From Paenibacillus peoriae KCTC 3763 (GTDB lineage Bacteria > Bacillota > Bacilli > Paenibacillales > Paenibacillaceae), in contig NZ_AGFX01000009.1 in NCBI RefSeq assembly GCF_000236805.1, positions 1-64,000 on the forward strand: a stretch of 64,000 bases of DNA, given 5' to 3'. The notes under the pieces are model-generated. The model saw only the letters and a list, made by a program, of their open reading frames with translations, had not been told where the DNA came from and made no database searches. Made by a program: the position numbers and the translations under genes. This document shows, one piece after another, positions 6,592 to 15,744 of the stretch (the stretch's first letter is position 1; every line of letters starts with the position of its first letter).

Positions 6592-9186
6592 ATGAAAAGG
6601 CTGACCGATGTCTTGGAAAATAAGCAGGACAATTATATTTTTCCACTATTTTGGATTCATGGTGAAGAAGAAAAGATTCTCAGAGAAGCCGTAGGTAAAG
6701 TTCAGGATGCCGGCATTCAGGCTTTGTGTGTGGAGTCCAGACCACATCCGGATTTTGTTGGTGAACTTTGGTGGAGAGATATGGATATCATCATGGATGA
6801 GGCTCGCAACCGGGGCATGAAGGTATGGCTCCTGGACGATTCCCATTTTCCTACAGGTTATGCCAACGGTAAAATCGTTTCTGACTATCCGCAGCATGCC
6901 AAAAAATATTTAAAAATTCACCAATTGGATTTTGTGGGCCCTCTGAAGGACTCCTCTTTTTTGGTGAAATGGGGCAGTCCCGGGAATCGGATGAGTCTTG
7001 GTTTGAAACCAGTCCCGACTCAGGATGAAATTCTGGGGATCGTTGCTGCTCGCAGAACAGGAGAGAACAGCATAGATCCTTTAACCCTGCAGGATGTGAC
7101 CTCTTTTGAGAAAAACGGAGTTTTGTATTGGGACATACCGGAAGGGGACTGGCGGATATTCATTATGCTGCAGACGGTGCATGGGGGAGAACCCCATACG
7201 GATGGATATTTAAACCCGCTAGATCCGAAAGCGGTAAAAGTATTGATTGAGGAGGTGTATGAACCTCATTATCAGCATTATAAAGACGATTTTGGACAAA
7301 CGTTCGCTGGCTTTTTCTCGGATGAGCCGCGTTTTGGAAATATACATGGCGCGTTTGGGTCCATCGGCAGAGCCGAAATGGTTTTCCCCTGGAAAGAAGG
7401 ACTTCTCGAAAAATTTACACCTGAGGAGCGGCTTCGGCTTCCGCTGCTGTCCACGGTAGAGGGACAAGGAACCGAGCACTCGATTCGCTACAAATATATG
7501 GATATGATCAGCCGTATGTACGGTGAGTCCTTTACGGGTACATTGGCGGCCTGGTGCCGTGAGCGTGGTGTTGAATATATCGGTCATTTGATCGAAGATA
7601 ACAATGCGCATGCCCGTCTTGGCTATGGAGCTGGACATTTCTTCAGAGCCATTTGGGAACAAGATATGTCCGGTATTGATGTGGTGTTAAATCAAATTGT
7701 GCCCGGAATGGACAAAGGGCCGTTCAAATCTATGACGGCTAAAGGATGGGACGGTGAATTTTTCCATTATGGACTTGCCAAAATGGGCACATCCTTGGGG
7801 CACCTCGATCCGAAGAAAAACAACCGCACCCTGTGTGAAGTATACGGAGCCTATGGTTGGGCGGAAGGCATTAAGCTGATGAAATGGATAACGGATCATA
7901 TGCTAGTCCGGGGGGTCACCCATTTTGTTCCTCATGCTTTTTCGCCGAAGGAATTTCCGGACCCCGATTGCCCGCCACATTTGGATGCGAGGGGACATAA
8001 TCCGCAATATCGGTTCATGAGGGAGCTGTTCAATTACCTCAACCGTGTCAGCCACCTGTTGAATGGAGGGGAGCATATTGCTCCTGTAGGACTGCTTTAT
8101 CATGCGGAAGCGGAGTGGCTGGGAGAGTATATGTTGTTCCAAAAGCCTGCCCGTGAGCTTATGCAGCACCAAATTGATTTTGACGTGGTTCCTGTCGATC
8201 TGATTGTGGAGGCCGAGCCTGAGGGCAATCGATACAAGATCAATGGGAAAGCCTTTAAGGTTCTCATCATCCCCTATGCGGAAGCTTTACCGCAAAAACT
8301 GCTGACGCAAGTCAAGACACTTACGGATGCCGGCATCCCGGTCTATTTTATTGACGGATTGCCAGTGCGTAATGAGTACGGGGAAGCGGTAGATCCTCTG
8401 CTTCTGGCAGGAGCAGCTATTAAAAAATTAAGCGATTTTGCAGTCCAGCTACAGGAGGAAGGAATTAACGATATCCGGACATCGGAGTTTCAGCCTTATC
8501 TACGTTACTATCACTACCGCCAGGAGGATGGAAATCTATATATGTTCTTCAATGAAGACCCTTACCGGATCATTGAGACAAAGGTAACTTTAAGCAATGG
8601 AAAGCAAGTTGCCGTTTACGATGGCTTTGACAACCGTCTGAAGCCCATTCCTCAAACCTTAGAAAATGGTAAAAGGATTGTATCTCTCACGCTGCAACCC
8701 TATGAGTCGATCGTGGTATTTGAAAGTGAAGAGGCTGTTGAAACAGGCAGAGAAACAGCAAAAGAACTGGCAAACATCAGTGGCCCATGGAACATTTCCT
8801 TTTCGACGGCTGAAGCTTATCCTCATTTTTCATCCCAAAATGTTCTGGACTCGCTTCAGGATATCTCCAGATTGGAAGGGCACGGTCAATTCTCTGGAAC
8901 AGTACGTTATGAGTTGTCGATCCATCTCGAAGAAGAAGTCGAAGACGTCCGAATCGACTTGGGTCGTGTATACGAGGTAGCCGAGGTAACCATCAACGGT
9001 CAATATCTGGGAGTGAAAATCTGTCCACCTTATATCATTGAAGCTGGAGATGCACTGCGTAAGGGTAAGAACGAAATCATTATTGAAGTCACCAACAATC
9101 TCGGCAAGCAGGAGCAGGATTTCTTGTCCCAATACATGATTCAGGAGCCGACGGGGCTGCTTGGACCGGTGCGTTTATTGAAATAA
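6592..9186 (+). CDS. Cytosolic glycoside hydrolase, GH106 (alpha-L-rhamnosidase)-like
   Basis: An 864-residue protein without signal peptide. The N-terminal half resembles the GH106 barrel, with the stretch around residues 63-88 (RDMDIIMDEARNRGMKVWLL, then DDSHFPTGYANG) similar to the family's edge motif. The C-terminal part (about 735-860) is a beta-sandwich like the GH2 sugar-binding domain (VAEVTINGQYLG, KNEIIIEVTNN). It probably cleaves a rhamnoside or related glycoside brought in by the PTS at 3460, which shares its promoter sequence. The family assignment is from memory of motifs, so substrate is uncertain. Single gene with a terminator at 9286. Confidence 0.7.
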   Translation: MKRLTDVLENKQDNYIFPLFWIHGEEEKILREAVGKVQDAGIQALCVESRPHPDFVGELWWRDMDIIMDEARNRGMKVWLLDDSHFPTGYANGKIVSDYPQHAKKYLKIHQLDFVGPLKDSSFLVKWGSPGNRMSLGLKPVPTQDEILGIVAARRTGENSIDPLTLQDVTSFEKNGVLYWDIPEGDWRIFIMLQTVHGGEPHTDGYLNPLDPKAVKVLIEEVYEPHYQHYKDDFGQTFAGFFSDEPRFGNIHGAFGSIGRAEMVFPWKEGLLEKFTPEERLRLPLLSTVEGQGTEHSIRYKYMDMISRMYGESFTGTLAAWCRERGVEYIGHLIEDNNAHARLGYGAGHFFRAIWEQDMSGIDVVLNQIVPGMDKGPFKSMTAKGWDGEFFHYGLAKMGTSLGHLDPKKNNRTLCEVYGAYGWAEGIKLMKWITDHMLVRGVTHFVPHAFSPKEFPDPDCPPHLDARGHNPQYRFMRELFNYLNRVSHLLNGGEHIAPVGLLYHAEAEWLGEYMLFQKPARELMQHQIDFDVVPVDLIVEAEPEGNRYKINGKAFKVLIIPYAEALPQKLLTQVKTLTDAGIPVYFIDGLPVRNEYGEAVDPLLLAGAAIKKLSDFAVQLQEEGINDIRTSEFQPYLRYYHYRQEDGNLYMFFNEDPYRIIETKVTLSNGKQVAVYDGFDNRLKPIPQTLENGKRIVSLTLQPYESIVVFESEEAVETGRETAKELANISGPWNISFSTAEAYPHFSSQNVLDSLQDISRLEGHGQFSGTVRYELSIHLEEEVEDVRIDLGRVYEVAEVTINGQYLGVKICPPYIIEAGDALRKGKNEIIIEVTNNLGKQEQDFLSQYMIQEPTGLLGPVRLLK

Positions 9187-9285
9187 TATGTAGCAGAGCA
9201 GACACCGGGGAAGACAATGGTTTCGGTTTTAAATTAAGGTGATGAAATGAATACGCCTAATTGAAGAGCTCAGCATGCAAGATTT

Positions 9286-9313
9286 AGGCAGCCGATCATT
9301 CGGCTGCCTTTAC
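9286..9313 (+). terminator. Terminator after GH106-like gene
   Basis: AGGCAGCCG (9286-9294) and CGGCTGCCT (9301-9309) form a perfect 9-bp stem with a 6-base loop, followed by a short T-run. It lies 100 bases past the stop; between them is only a 5-codon ORF (ATG 9247) behind AAGGTGATGAA, perhaps a deletion scar. Confidence 0.75.
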
Positions 9314-9370
9314 AATGCCCAGAAGCTTTGTTATGAAAGCTGCTTTTGTTCAATGACTGTATTTTGTTAA

Positions 9371-9384
9371 TGAAACCCGTTTCA
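9371..9384. promoter_or_regulatory. LacI/GalR-type operator palindrome
   Basis: TGAAACCCGTTTCA has 6-base perfect arms (TGAAAC/GTTTCA). It sits 3 bases before the ATG of a truncated LacI-family gene, where an autoregulatory operator is expected. Confidence 0.55.
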
Positions 9385-9387
9385 CAT

Positions 9388-9501
9388 ATGACACCGATCA
9401 CAATATACGATATCGCAAGAGAAGCGAATGTATCCGTCTCTACCGTCTCCAGGATACTGAATGATACGGCTCCGGTGCGTTCAAGCACATTTTTTGGGTA
9501 G
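9388..9501 (+). pseudogene. Truncated LacI-family regulator (DNA-binding helix-turn-helix only)
   Basis: A 37-codon frame whose translation is a typical LacI N-terminus: MTPITIYDIAREANVS, then VSTVSRILNDTAPVRSST, after which it runs into FFG and a stop. A normal family member has about 330 residues, with hinge helix and periplasmic-binding-like sensor domain; all of that is missing. It lies directly upstream of a sugar ABC/glycoside hydrolase operon that such a regulator would normally control. I infer an internal deletion that removed the sensor domain. Confidence 0.8.
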
Positions 9502-9525
9502 GTAAAATATAATGAGACCAAATAT

Positions 9526-9562
9526 GAACCCCTTTCATGAAATGGGTTCCATTTTATTTTTT
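9526..9562 (+). terminator. Hairpin with T-run behind the LacI remnant
   Basis: GAACCC and GGGTTC (outer arms) with TTTC/GAAA inside form a near-perfect inverted repeat at 9526-9549, followed by ATTTTATTTTTT. It ends before the TTG start at 9596, so it would separate the remnant from the ABC operon or attenuate read-through into it. Confidence 0.7.
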
Positions 9563-9595
9563 CTTTGGTCCATCACATTTGAGGGGGCGCTTAGT

Positions 9596-10861
9596 TTGCA
9601 AAGAAGCTTGCAAGTGATTTTCTTATTGATTCTGGCCATGGCATTAGGTCTGACGGCTTGCAGTAAAGGGGACAGCAGTGCATCCGGGTCCGACGGCAAG
9701 GTAAATCTGACGATGACCATCTGGGGTTCGGAGAATGAGAAGAAGATCTATCAAGAGCGGCTGGATATCGTGAAACAGACCTACCCAGATATCAACGTGA
9801 AGCTGAATCTGGTGGCCGGAGATTACGATCAGAAGGTACAGACCATGATCGCGGGGGGTACAGCGCCGGACATCATGATGATTGCTGAGAACTATCAAGC
9901 ATATGCCTCCAAAAAGCAAATTATTGCGCTGGACGATATGATCCAGACGAACAATGTGAATATGTCAGAACGCTATTCCCAGGATATTGTGAACTTGATG
10001 AAGTATGATGGCAAGCAGTACGGTATGCCGGATCGGGCGGGAGCGATGGTCCTTTTTTACAACAAGGACTTATTTGACAAGGCTGGAGTGAAATATCCAT
10101 CTAAGGACTGGACCCAGCAGGATTTAATGAATGCAGCCCAGAAGCTGACGGTCAAGGAGAACGGCAAGACCATTCAATGGGGGTACTATCCGGGCAGTTG
10201 GTGGCCACAGTGGATGCAGCTGATCTATCAGAATGGCGGCTCTCTGTTCGACCAAAAGGGAAAGTCTACATTTAACACCGAACCTGTGCGCAATGCCCTG
10301 CAATTTATGAATGACCTTACCTTCAAGTACGGTACCGGACCGACACCAACGGAGATTGCCGACATGGGCAATATCGGGGCTGACCCTCTGTTTGCCCAAG
10401 GCAAGATCGCTATGGAAACCACCGGTTTCTGGAACATTGGCTCGCTCGCAAAAGTAGAAGGCATCAACTGGGATATTGCTTCCATCTGGGGTGAGACGAA
10501 CGCATTTTTCAACGGCTTCACAATTACGAATGCATCCGAGCATAAGGAAGAAGCCTTCAAGGTCATTGAGGCACTGACGACACTGGATGGCCAGATGCCA
10601 TTAATTAAGGCAGGGCAGGATGCACCGGCGACCAAGGCGGGGCTATCGAGTGACGAATTCCTCAATGCCGAATATGGAGGTAAAATAATCAATATGGCAG
10701 CCTTCAGCGAATCGAAAATCTACGCGGAGCCCTTCAATCCGAAATGGAATGAAATGATGAAGCTGATCAATGATAAGCTGAGTGTCTATTTCAACAACAA
10801 GGCGTCACTAGAGGATACGGTGACCCAGGTTCAGAGTGGGCTGGAGAAGCTATACCCGTAA
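9596..10861 (+). CDS. Sugar ABC transporter substrate-binding lipoprotein (family 1 SBP)
   Basis: Extracytoplasmic binding protein that delivers an oligosaccharide to the permeases downstream. I start it at the TTG at 9596: GAGGGGG lies 8 bases upstream and the protein then begins with a clean lipoprotein signal ending LTAC, with the lipidated Cys at residue 21. The longer ATG frame from 9512 would run through a terminator hairpin. Mature domain features are IWGSENEKKIYQERL at the start and FNGFTITNASEHKEEAFKVI, typical of maltose/oligosaccharide binders. First gene of the ABC-GH30-GH43 operon. Confidence 0.9.
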   Translation: MQRSLQVIFLLILAMALGLTACSKGDSSASGSDGKVNLTMTIWGSENEKKIYQERLDIVKQTYPDINVKLNLVAGDYDQKVQTMIAGGTAPDIMMIAENYQAYASKKQIIALDDMIQTNNVNMSERYSQDIVNLMKYDGKQYGMPDRAGAMVLFYNKDLFDKAGVKYPSKDWTQQDLMNAAQKLTVKENGKTIQWGYYPGSWWPQWMQLIYQNGGSLFDQKGKSTFNTEPVRNALQFMNDLTFKYGTGPTPTEIADMGNIGADPLFAQGKIAMETTGFWNIGSLAKVEGINWDIASIWGETNAFFNGFTITNASEHKEEAFKVIEALTTLDGQMPLIKAGQDAPATKAGLSSDEFLNAEYGGKIINMAAFSESKIYAEPFNPKWNEMMKLINDKLSVYFNNKASLEDTVTQVQSGLEKLYP

Positions 10862-10894
10862 CTGCACAGCTTTGGCAAGTTCAATAGCATAGCA

Positions 10895-10945
10895 GAGAGA
10901 GGATGAATGGAATTTGGATACAGTGCAGGTTCCATTTTCTCTCTC
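10895..10945 (+). promoter_or_regulatory. Intercistronic hairpin between binding protein and permease genes
   Basis: GAGAGAGGATGAATGGAA (10895-10912) pairs imperfectly with TTCCATTTTCTCTCTC (10930-10945). No T-run follows. Such hairpins commonly protect the binding-protein mRNA or reduce read-through so the binding protein is made in excess. Confidence 0.55.
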
Positions 10946-10965
10946 ATCAATAGGGAGGGCTTGAC

Positions 10966-11853
10966 GTGAGGCAAAAGGACGGTAAATGGTTCTATATCTT
11001 CATCTCGCCTTGGCTGATCGGGTTCGTCGGGCTGACACTGGGGCCGATCCTGTTCTCGATTTATATGAGTTTCACCAACTGGGATTTGTTCCAGTCCCCA
11101 TCATTCATCGGATTGGACAATTACAAGACCTTGCTGACCGATGATCTGCTGTTCTGGAAGTCGGTGGGCAACACCTTCTTTTACGCGCTGATCTCCATAC
11201 CGCTTGGCATGGCAATCTCGCTATGGATTGCCTATTACCTGAACAAGAAGATCAAGGGCATTACCTTCTTCCGCATTCTGTTCTATCTGCCTTCTGTCGT
11301 TCCGGTAGTGGCCAGCTCACTGCTGTTCGTGCACCTGCTAGCACCGAACAAAGGGCTGATTAATAGAGCACTGGCCTTATTTGGTATTCAAGGGCCAGCT
11401 TGGCTGCTTGATCCCAACTGGGTGAAGCCCGCCTTGATCCTGATGTCCCTGTGGGGCGTCGGGGGAGGTGTCGTCCTGCTGCTGGCCGGGATGAAGGGGA
11501 TTCCTCAGGAACTGTACGAGGCAGCTGCCATCGACGGAGCGCAAAGCACGCAGTCTTTTTTCCACATTACCTTTCCGATGCTGACGCCCGTCATTTTCTT
11601 CAACCTAGTGACTGGCATCATTGGAGCATTGCAGACCTTCGCGCAGGTGTTTATCGTCACTTCCGGGGGGCCGGATAATGCGAGCCAGATGGTCGTGCCC
11701 TACCTGTTCCAGAATGCGTTCCAGTTCTACAAGATGGGTTATGCTTCCGCGATTGCATGGGTGCTGTTCATCATGATCATGGTATTAACCTTACTCATCT
11801 TCCGGTCATCGGCGTTATGGGTGCACTACGAGGAGGGAAAAGCAAATGAGTAA
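10966..11853 (+). CDS. Sugar ABC transporter permease (MalF/UgpA type)
   Basis: A 295-residue membrane protein with about six transmembrane segments. The conserved coupling loop is EAAAIDGAQSTQSFFHITFP (about residues 185-204), where the EAA motif docks an ATPase. The start is a GTG at 10966 with GGGAGGG just upstream. Its end overlaps the next permease gene by 8 bases, so the two are translationally coupled. No ATPase gene is in the operon; a shared MsmX-like ATPase elsewhere is the usual solution. Confidence 0.92.
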   Translation: MRQKDGKWFYIFISPWLIGFVGLTLGPILFSIYMSFTNWDLFQSPSFIGLDNYKTLLTDDLLFWKSVGNTFFYALISIPLGMAISLWIAYYLNKKIKGITFFRILFYLPSVVPVVASSLLFVHLLAPNKGLINRALALFGIQGPAWLLDPNWVKPALILMSLWGVGGGVVLLLAGMKGIPQELYEAAAIDGAQSTQSFFHITFPMLTPVIFFNLVTGIIGALQTFAQVFIVTSGGPDNASQMVVPYLFQNAFQFYKMGYASAIAWVLFIMIMVLTLLIFRSSALWVHYEEGKANE

Positions 11854-12691
11854 TCCATCCACCGCAGAGAAGTCCATCTCCTACATTTTTCTGATTCTTG
11901 TTGGCGTGCTCCTCGCTTCGCCATTCCTCTACATGATCTCCATAGCCCTGTCTAGTGATGCAACTACGATCAAGTTGGCATTTACCTTCGTTCCAAGAGA
12001 ATTCGAGTGGTCCAACTTCTATACCATCTTTACAAACAATAACCTGGGCACTTATCTGAAAAATTCGGTCATTATCACCATGTTCACCATTATCGGCTCG
12101 GTACTGTCGGCTTCGGTCGTATCATACGGCTTTGCACGTATTCAGGCAAAGGGCAGTCGGTTCCTGTTCATCGTGCTGCTCAGCACAATGATGATCCCGG
12201 GTGAGGTAACGATGGTCCCGCAGTTCATTATTTTCCGCCATTTGGACTGGATCAACACGTTTTATCCGCTGATTGTACCGAGTTTTTTTGCCGGGGCGTT
12301 TAATGTGTTCCTGATCCGGCAGTTCGTAATGAGCATACCGAGGTCGCTGGATGAAGCCGCCATGATCGACGGCATGGGACATCCGGGCATCTATTGGAAG
12401 ATTATTATGCCACTGACCTATCCAATTCTGACCGCCATTGCTATCTTCTCGTTCTCGTGGAACTGGGGTAACTTCATGGGACCACTCATTTACATCAATG
12501 ATCCGGAGAAAATGCCGCTTGCACTGGGTGTGCAGCTCCTCACCACAGTAAGTGGTGGACAGTTACCTCCATGGAATCTCGTGATGATTGCATCGTTGTT
12601 CTTGACCATTCCAATGGTGCTGGTCTATCTATGGGGACAGCGTTATGTATATGAAGCCAATATTAGTGGAGGCAGCAGTGGTATTAAGTGA
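11846..12691 (+). CDS. Sugar ABC transporter permease (MalG/UgpE type)
   Basis: A 281-residue partner permease with six hydrophobic segments and the coupling loop EAAMIDGMGHPGIYWKIIMP. The C-terminal YVYEANISGGSSGIK type of ending (GxxxGxxKG-like) is usual for carbohydrate MalG homologues. It starts inside the end of the preceding permease gene and ends 14 bases before the GH30 start. Confidence 0.92.
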   Translation: MSNPSTAEKSISYIFLILVGVLLASPFLYMISIALSSDATTIKLAFTFVPREFEWSNFYTIFTNNNLGTYLKNSVIITMFTIIGSVLSASVVSYGFARIQAKGSRFLFIVLLSTMMIPGEVTMVPQFIIFRHLDWINTFYPLIVPSFFAGAFNVFLIRQFVMSIPRSLDEAAMIDGMGHPGIYWKIIMPLTYPILTAIAIFSFSWNWGNFMGPLIYINDPEKMPLALGVQLLTTVSGGQLPPWNLVMIASLFLTIPMVLVYLWGQRYVYEANISGGSSGIK

Positions 12692-12705
12692 CAGGAGGAA
12701 TTCTC

Positions 12706-14109
12706 ATGAATCATGCTTCGAAAAAAATAACTAGGTCCATTACATTTATGAGCGAACCGGTGCGTCTCAAGCTGGAAGAATCGTACGATCATTTTGAAGG
12801 CTGGGGTACGTCGCTTGCTTGGTGGGCGAATGAGCTGGGTGGATGGCAGGATCAGGCGAAGGCTGCCGAGGTGATGGATCTCGTATTTGACCCGGAGAAG
12901 GGTCTTGGATTGAATATCGTACGCTATAATATCGGTGGCGGTGAAAATTCGGATATGCAGGAGCTACGCCCTGGTGGAGATGTGCCGGGCTTTCAGCCAG
13001 AACCGGGGAAGTGGGACTGGGAGGCTGATGCCAGACAGCGTGCGGTGTTGCAAGGAGCGCTGAAACGCGGCGCCAACATTGCCGAAGCTTTCTCCAATTC
13101 ACCACCGTATTGGATGACCATCAGCAGTTCGGTGACAGGGGCAGTGGATGGCGGCAACAATCTGCGTGAGGACCAATATGATGCTTTTGCCGATTATTTG
13201 ACCGAAGTAGTAAAGTACTACCGGGATCAGTGGGGAATCACGTTTCGCACACTTGATCCGCTGAATGAACCGTCCTCGAATTGGTGGAAGAAGGGAAACA
13301 TACAGGAGGGAAGCCACTTCACGGTCGACAAGCAGGCCGAGATTATCCGCAAGGTGGCAGGCTCCTTGAAGAGCAAGGGGCTGGATGCTACGGTGGTCAG
13401 TGCGGCGGATAACAACAGCATTGATGAGACAATGCATAATCTACAGACCTATGATCTGGACACTCTGGACGTGATCGGACAGATCAACACACATTCCTAC
13501 AACGGAAGCCGGCTAGAGGAACTGAGGACGCTGGCGGAGCAACTGGGTAAACGACTGTGGATGTCTGAGTACGGTACGGGCGGCAGTGAGACACACAGTC
13601 ATGACGATATGACCTCGGTGCAGGAACTGGCGGAACGGATCATGTGCGATCTGAAAATCATGCAGCCGTCCGCTTGGGTATACTGGCAGGCCGTAGAGGA
13701 TGAAGGCGCGAATAACAATTGGGGGTTCATCCATGCCCACTTCACCGGAGAAGAGCAGTATGAGGTGACCAAGCAATATTATGGTATGGCCCAGTTCAGC
13801 AAGTTCATCCGACCGGGGGCATCCATTATTCCAACCGATGACGGACGAATGCTCGCTGCTTATGATCCGGTCAGAAGGAAACTGGTGCTGGTAATTCGCA
13901 ATGAGTTGTCGGCAAGTAAGACGTCCTTTGAGTTAAATGATTTTACTTACTCGGATGCTTTGGAGGCGCAGGTTTACCAGACTTCTCCCGACAGTAATAT
14001 GAAGCGCCTTGAGAATATCTCGGTGTATTACAACGGGCTGGAAGTGGATACGGCAGAGAATTCGATTACAACTGTGGTTTTGAACGAAGTTACTTTGAAG
14101 TTGAAGTGA
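12706..14109 (+). CDS. Cytosolic GH30 glycoside hydrolase, probable endo/exo-beta-1,6-galactanase
   Basis: A 467-residue (beta/alpha)8 enzyme plus beta domain. The acid/base is Glu188 in DPLNEPSSNWW and the nucleophile Glu288 in LWMSEYGTGG, the pattern of GH30. The N-terminal FEGWGTSLAWWANELGG and SPPYWMTISSSVTG match the beta-1,6-galactanase-like branch better than xylanases. It has no signal peptide, so it should process imported oligosaccharides. I chose the ATG at 12706, preceded by ACAGGAGGAATTCTC, instead of the GTG at 12688. It is translationally close to the permease gene. The exact linkage is an inference. Confidence 0.78.
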   Translation: MNHASKKITRSITFMSEPVRLKLEESYDHFEGWGTSLAWWANELGGWQDQAKAAEVMDLVFDPEKGLGLNIVRYNIGGGENSDMQELRPGGDVPGFQPEPGKWDWEADARQRAVLQGALKRGANIAEAFSNSPPYWMTISSSVTGAVDGGNNLREDQYDAFADYLTEVVKYYRDQWGITFRTLDPLNEPSSNWWKKGNIQEGSHFTVDKQAEIIRKVAGSLKSKGLDATVVSAADNNSIDETMHNLQTYDLDTLDVIGQINTHSYNGSRLEELRTLAEQLGKRLWMSEYGTGGSETHSHDDMTSVQELAERIMCDLKIMQPSAWVYWQAVEDEGANNNWGFIHAHFTGEEQYEVTKQYYGMAQFSKFIRPGASIIPTDDGRMLAAYDPVRRKLVLVIRNELSASKTSFELNDFTYSDALEAQVYQTSPDSNMKRLENISVYYNGLEVDTAENSITTVVLNEVTLKLK

Positions 14110-14194
14110 GATCAATATTGTTGAATGATCGATTTGATTCTGATTCAGTCATCTTGGATGGTATAAATCAGATAAGAGTCTAGTAACGATATCG

Positions 14195-14210
14195 GTGTAA
14201 ACGCTTACGA
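14195..14210. promoter_or_regulatory. cre site (CcpA) upstream of GH43 gene
   Basis: TGTAAACGCTTACG at 14196-14209 matches the cre consensus TGWAANCGNTNWCA except the last base and is nearly palindromic. It implies carbon catabolite repression of the secreted GH43 enzyme. Confidence 0.7.
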
Positions 14211-14241
14211 ATTATAAATTTCAATTCTGCGAAAGGGGGGG

Positions 14242-14346
14242 ATGTCATATGACCACATGTTAGAACCTCAGAAAGTGAAGCGTTGGAATACAACAGCCGG
14301 TTCAACGGCATCATCATCCAGCATAAAGGAGAGGGCTCTATGTTAA
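14242..14346 (+). CDS. Possible 34-residue upstream ORF overlapping the GH43 start
   Basis: An ATG at 14242 directly after AAAGGGGGGG opens 34 codons that end in TAA at 14344-14346, overlapping the GH43 ATG (14340) by 7 bases in another frame. The peptide resembles nothing I recognise. It could be a leader peptide coupling translation to GH43, or chance. Confidence 0.3.
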   Translation: MSYDHMLEPQKVKRWNTTAGSTASSSSIKERALC

Positions 14347-15674
14347 CGGTAATGAAAGAACGCTCATGGCTATTAAAAGCATGTAAGTCCGTATTCATCG
14401 TATTGCTTACAGCAATGATTCTGTCCGGCATTATAAGCCCAAATACAGCGAGTGCAGCAACAAGTGTTTATACAATCTCGGCTTTTACCAATAGCAGCGA
14501 GTCTAATCTGTATATTTACCAATCCTATAATGCCATGAATTATGGTCTCCTAAAAGGCTCTGCATACACTCCGCCCGAGGGCCTAATCCGCGATCCCAGC
14601 ATCATAAAACACATGGATGGCCTATATTATGTGGTCTACACCACGAATTGGTCAGGGAATACGATCGGCATAGCATCAAGCCCGGATAAGGTAAACTGGA
14701 ATTTTGTCCGCAACATCCCACTATCCTTGCCGAGTGGAATCGCACACACCTGGGCCCCCGAATGGTTCGTGGACAGTAATGGAAGCTTGAATGTCATTGT
14801 GTCCCTATCGCCAGGCAACTATGAAAACTTCAGGCCGTATGCCATCACGGCAGCGAACAGCAACCTTGCTTCTACGGCCTGGTCGGCTCCGGTCGAGCTT
14901 GCAGGCATTGCCCCAAATTATATCGACACTTTCATCGTCAAGATCGGGTCGACTTATCATGCGTTTACAAAGAACGAGTCGACCAAATATATCGAATATG
15001 CCACAGCGCCCTCTCTAACCGGTCCTTATACTTTCCGTGGCACCAAAGACTGGGCCAACTGGGGGTCTTGGGTAGAAGGTCCTGCGCTGGTGCAGCTAGA
15101 TAACGGAACATGGCGCATCTATTTTGACGGTTATTCTGCGCAAAAATATTACTACAGCGACTCCTCTGACGGCTTCCAGACATGGACTGTGAAAAAGGAG
15201 CTGCCAGGTTTGACCGGATTGGTCCGACACATGACCGTGTTGAAAGAAACCGGGCAGCCGGGTGACATACGGGGGCTGGAGTCTTACAATATGCAGGGAA
15301 ATTATATCCGGCATTACAACTATCAGGCACGGATCGATAAGAACGTAAGCCCTGTGGAAGATTCGAAATTTCGAATTGTTCCCGGCCTTGCGGATGCTTC
15401 CGCCATCTCATTTGAATCTGTCAATTTCCCAGGATATTACCTACGCCATAAAAACGATCTGATCTACCTTGAAAAAAATGAAGGCAGCCAAGCCTTCACG
15501 GCTGATGCCACGTTTCGACGCAAAGACGGACTTGCTAATTCAGCCTGGACGTCGTACGCATCGTACAATTATCCTGACAGATACTTGAGACATTACAATA
15601 ATCTGCTCCGTTTGGACCCGATTGTTACAGCGATCGATAAATCAGACGCTACTTTCAAGGAGACCACGGAGTAA
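14340..15674 (+). CDS. Secreted GH43 glycosidase with AbfB (CBM42) arabinose-binding domain
   Basis: A 444-residue exported enzyme. An Ala-rich Sec signal (about residues 1-38, cleavage near ASAA) is followed by a five-bladed GH43 domain (RDPSIIKHMDGLYYVVYTT with the catalytic Asp; WVEGPALVQLDNG with the acid Glu), then a beta-trefoil AbfB domain from about residue 320 with repeated NYIRHYNYQ, YYLRHKND and RYLRHYNN motifs. The pair GH43 plus CBM42 attacks arabinan or arabinogalactan side chains. The ATG at 14340 has AAAGGAGAGG upstream. It would release sugars that the ABC importer takes up. Confidence 0.83.
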   Translation: MLTVMKERSWLLKACKSVFIVLLTAMILSGIISPNTASAATSVYTISAFTNSSESNLYIYQSYNAMNYGLLKGSAYTPPEGLIRDPSIIKHMDGLYYVVYTTNWSGNTIGIASSPDKVNWNFVRNIPLSLPSGIAHTWAPEWFVDSNGSLNVIVSLSPGNYENFRPYAITAANSNLASTAWSAPVELAGIAPNYIDTFIVKIGSTYHAFTKNESTKYIEYATAPSLTGPYTFRGTKDWANWGSWVEGPALVQLDNGTWRIYFDGYSAQKYYYSDSSDGFQTWTVKKELPGLTGLVRHMTVLKETGQPGDIRGLESYNMQGNYIRHYNYQARIDKNVSPVEDSKFRIVPGLADASAISFESVNFPGYYLRHKNDLIYLEKNEGSQAFTADATFRRKDGLANSAWTSYASYNYPDRYLRHYNNLLRLDPIVTAIDKSDATFKETTE

Positions 15675-15744
15675 TGGAGCTGGCACAGCCTTGAAAACCA
15701 TTTGAGCTGTACAGTTCCTTATTATTATATCGATTTGCACTAAT

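Noticed and set aside
9512-9595. ATG-started N-terminal extension of the binding lipoprotein
   Set aside because: It runs through a terminator-like hairpin and spoils the lipoprotein signal; the TTG at 9596 has a good ribosome site.
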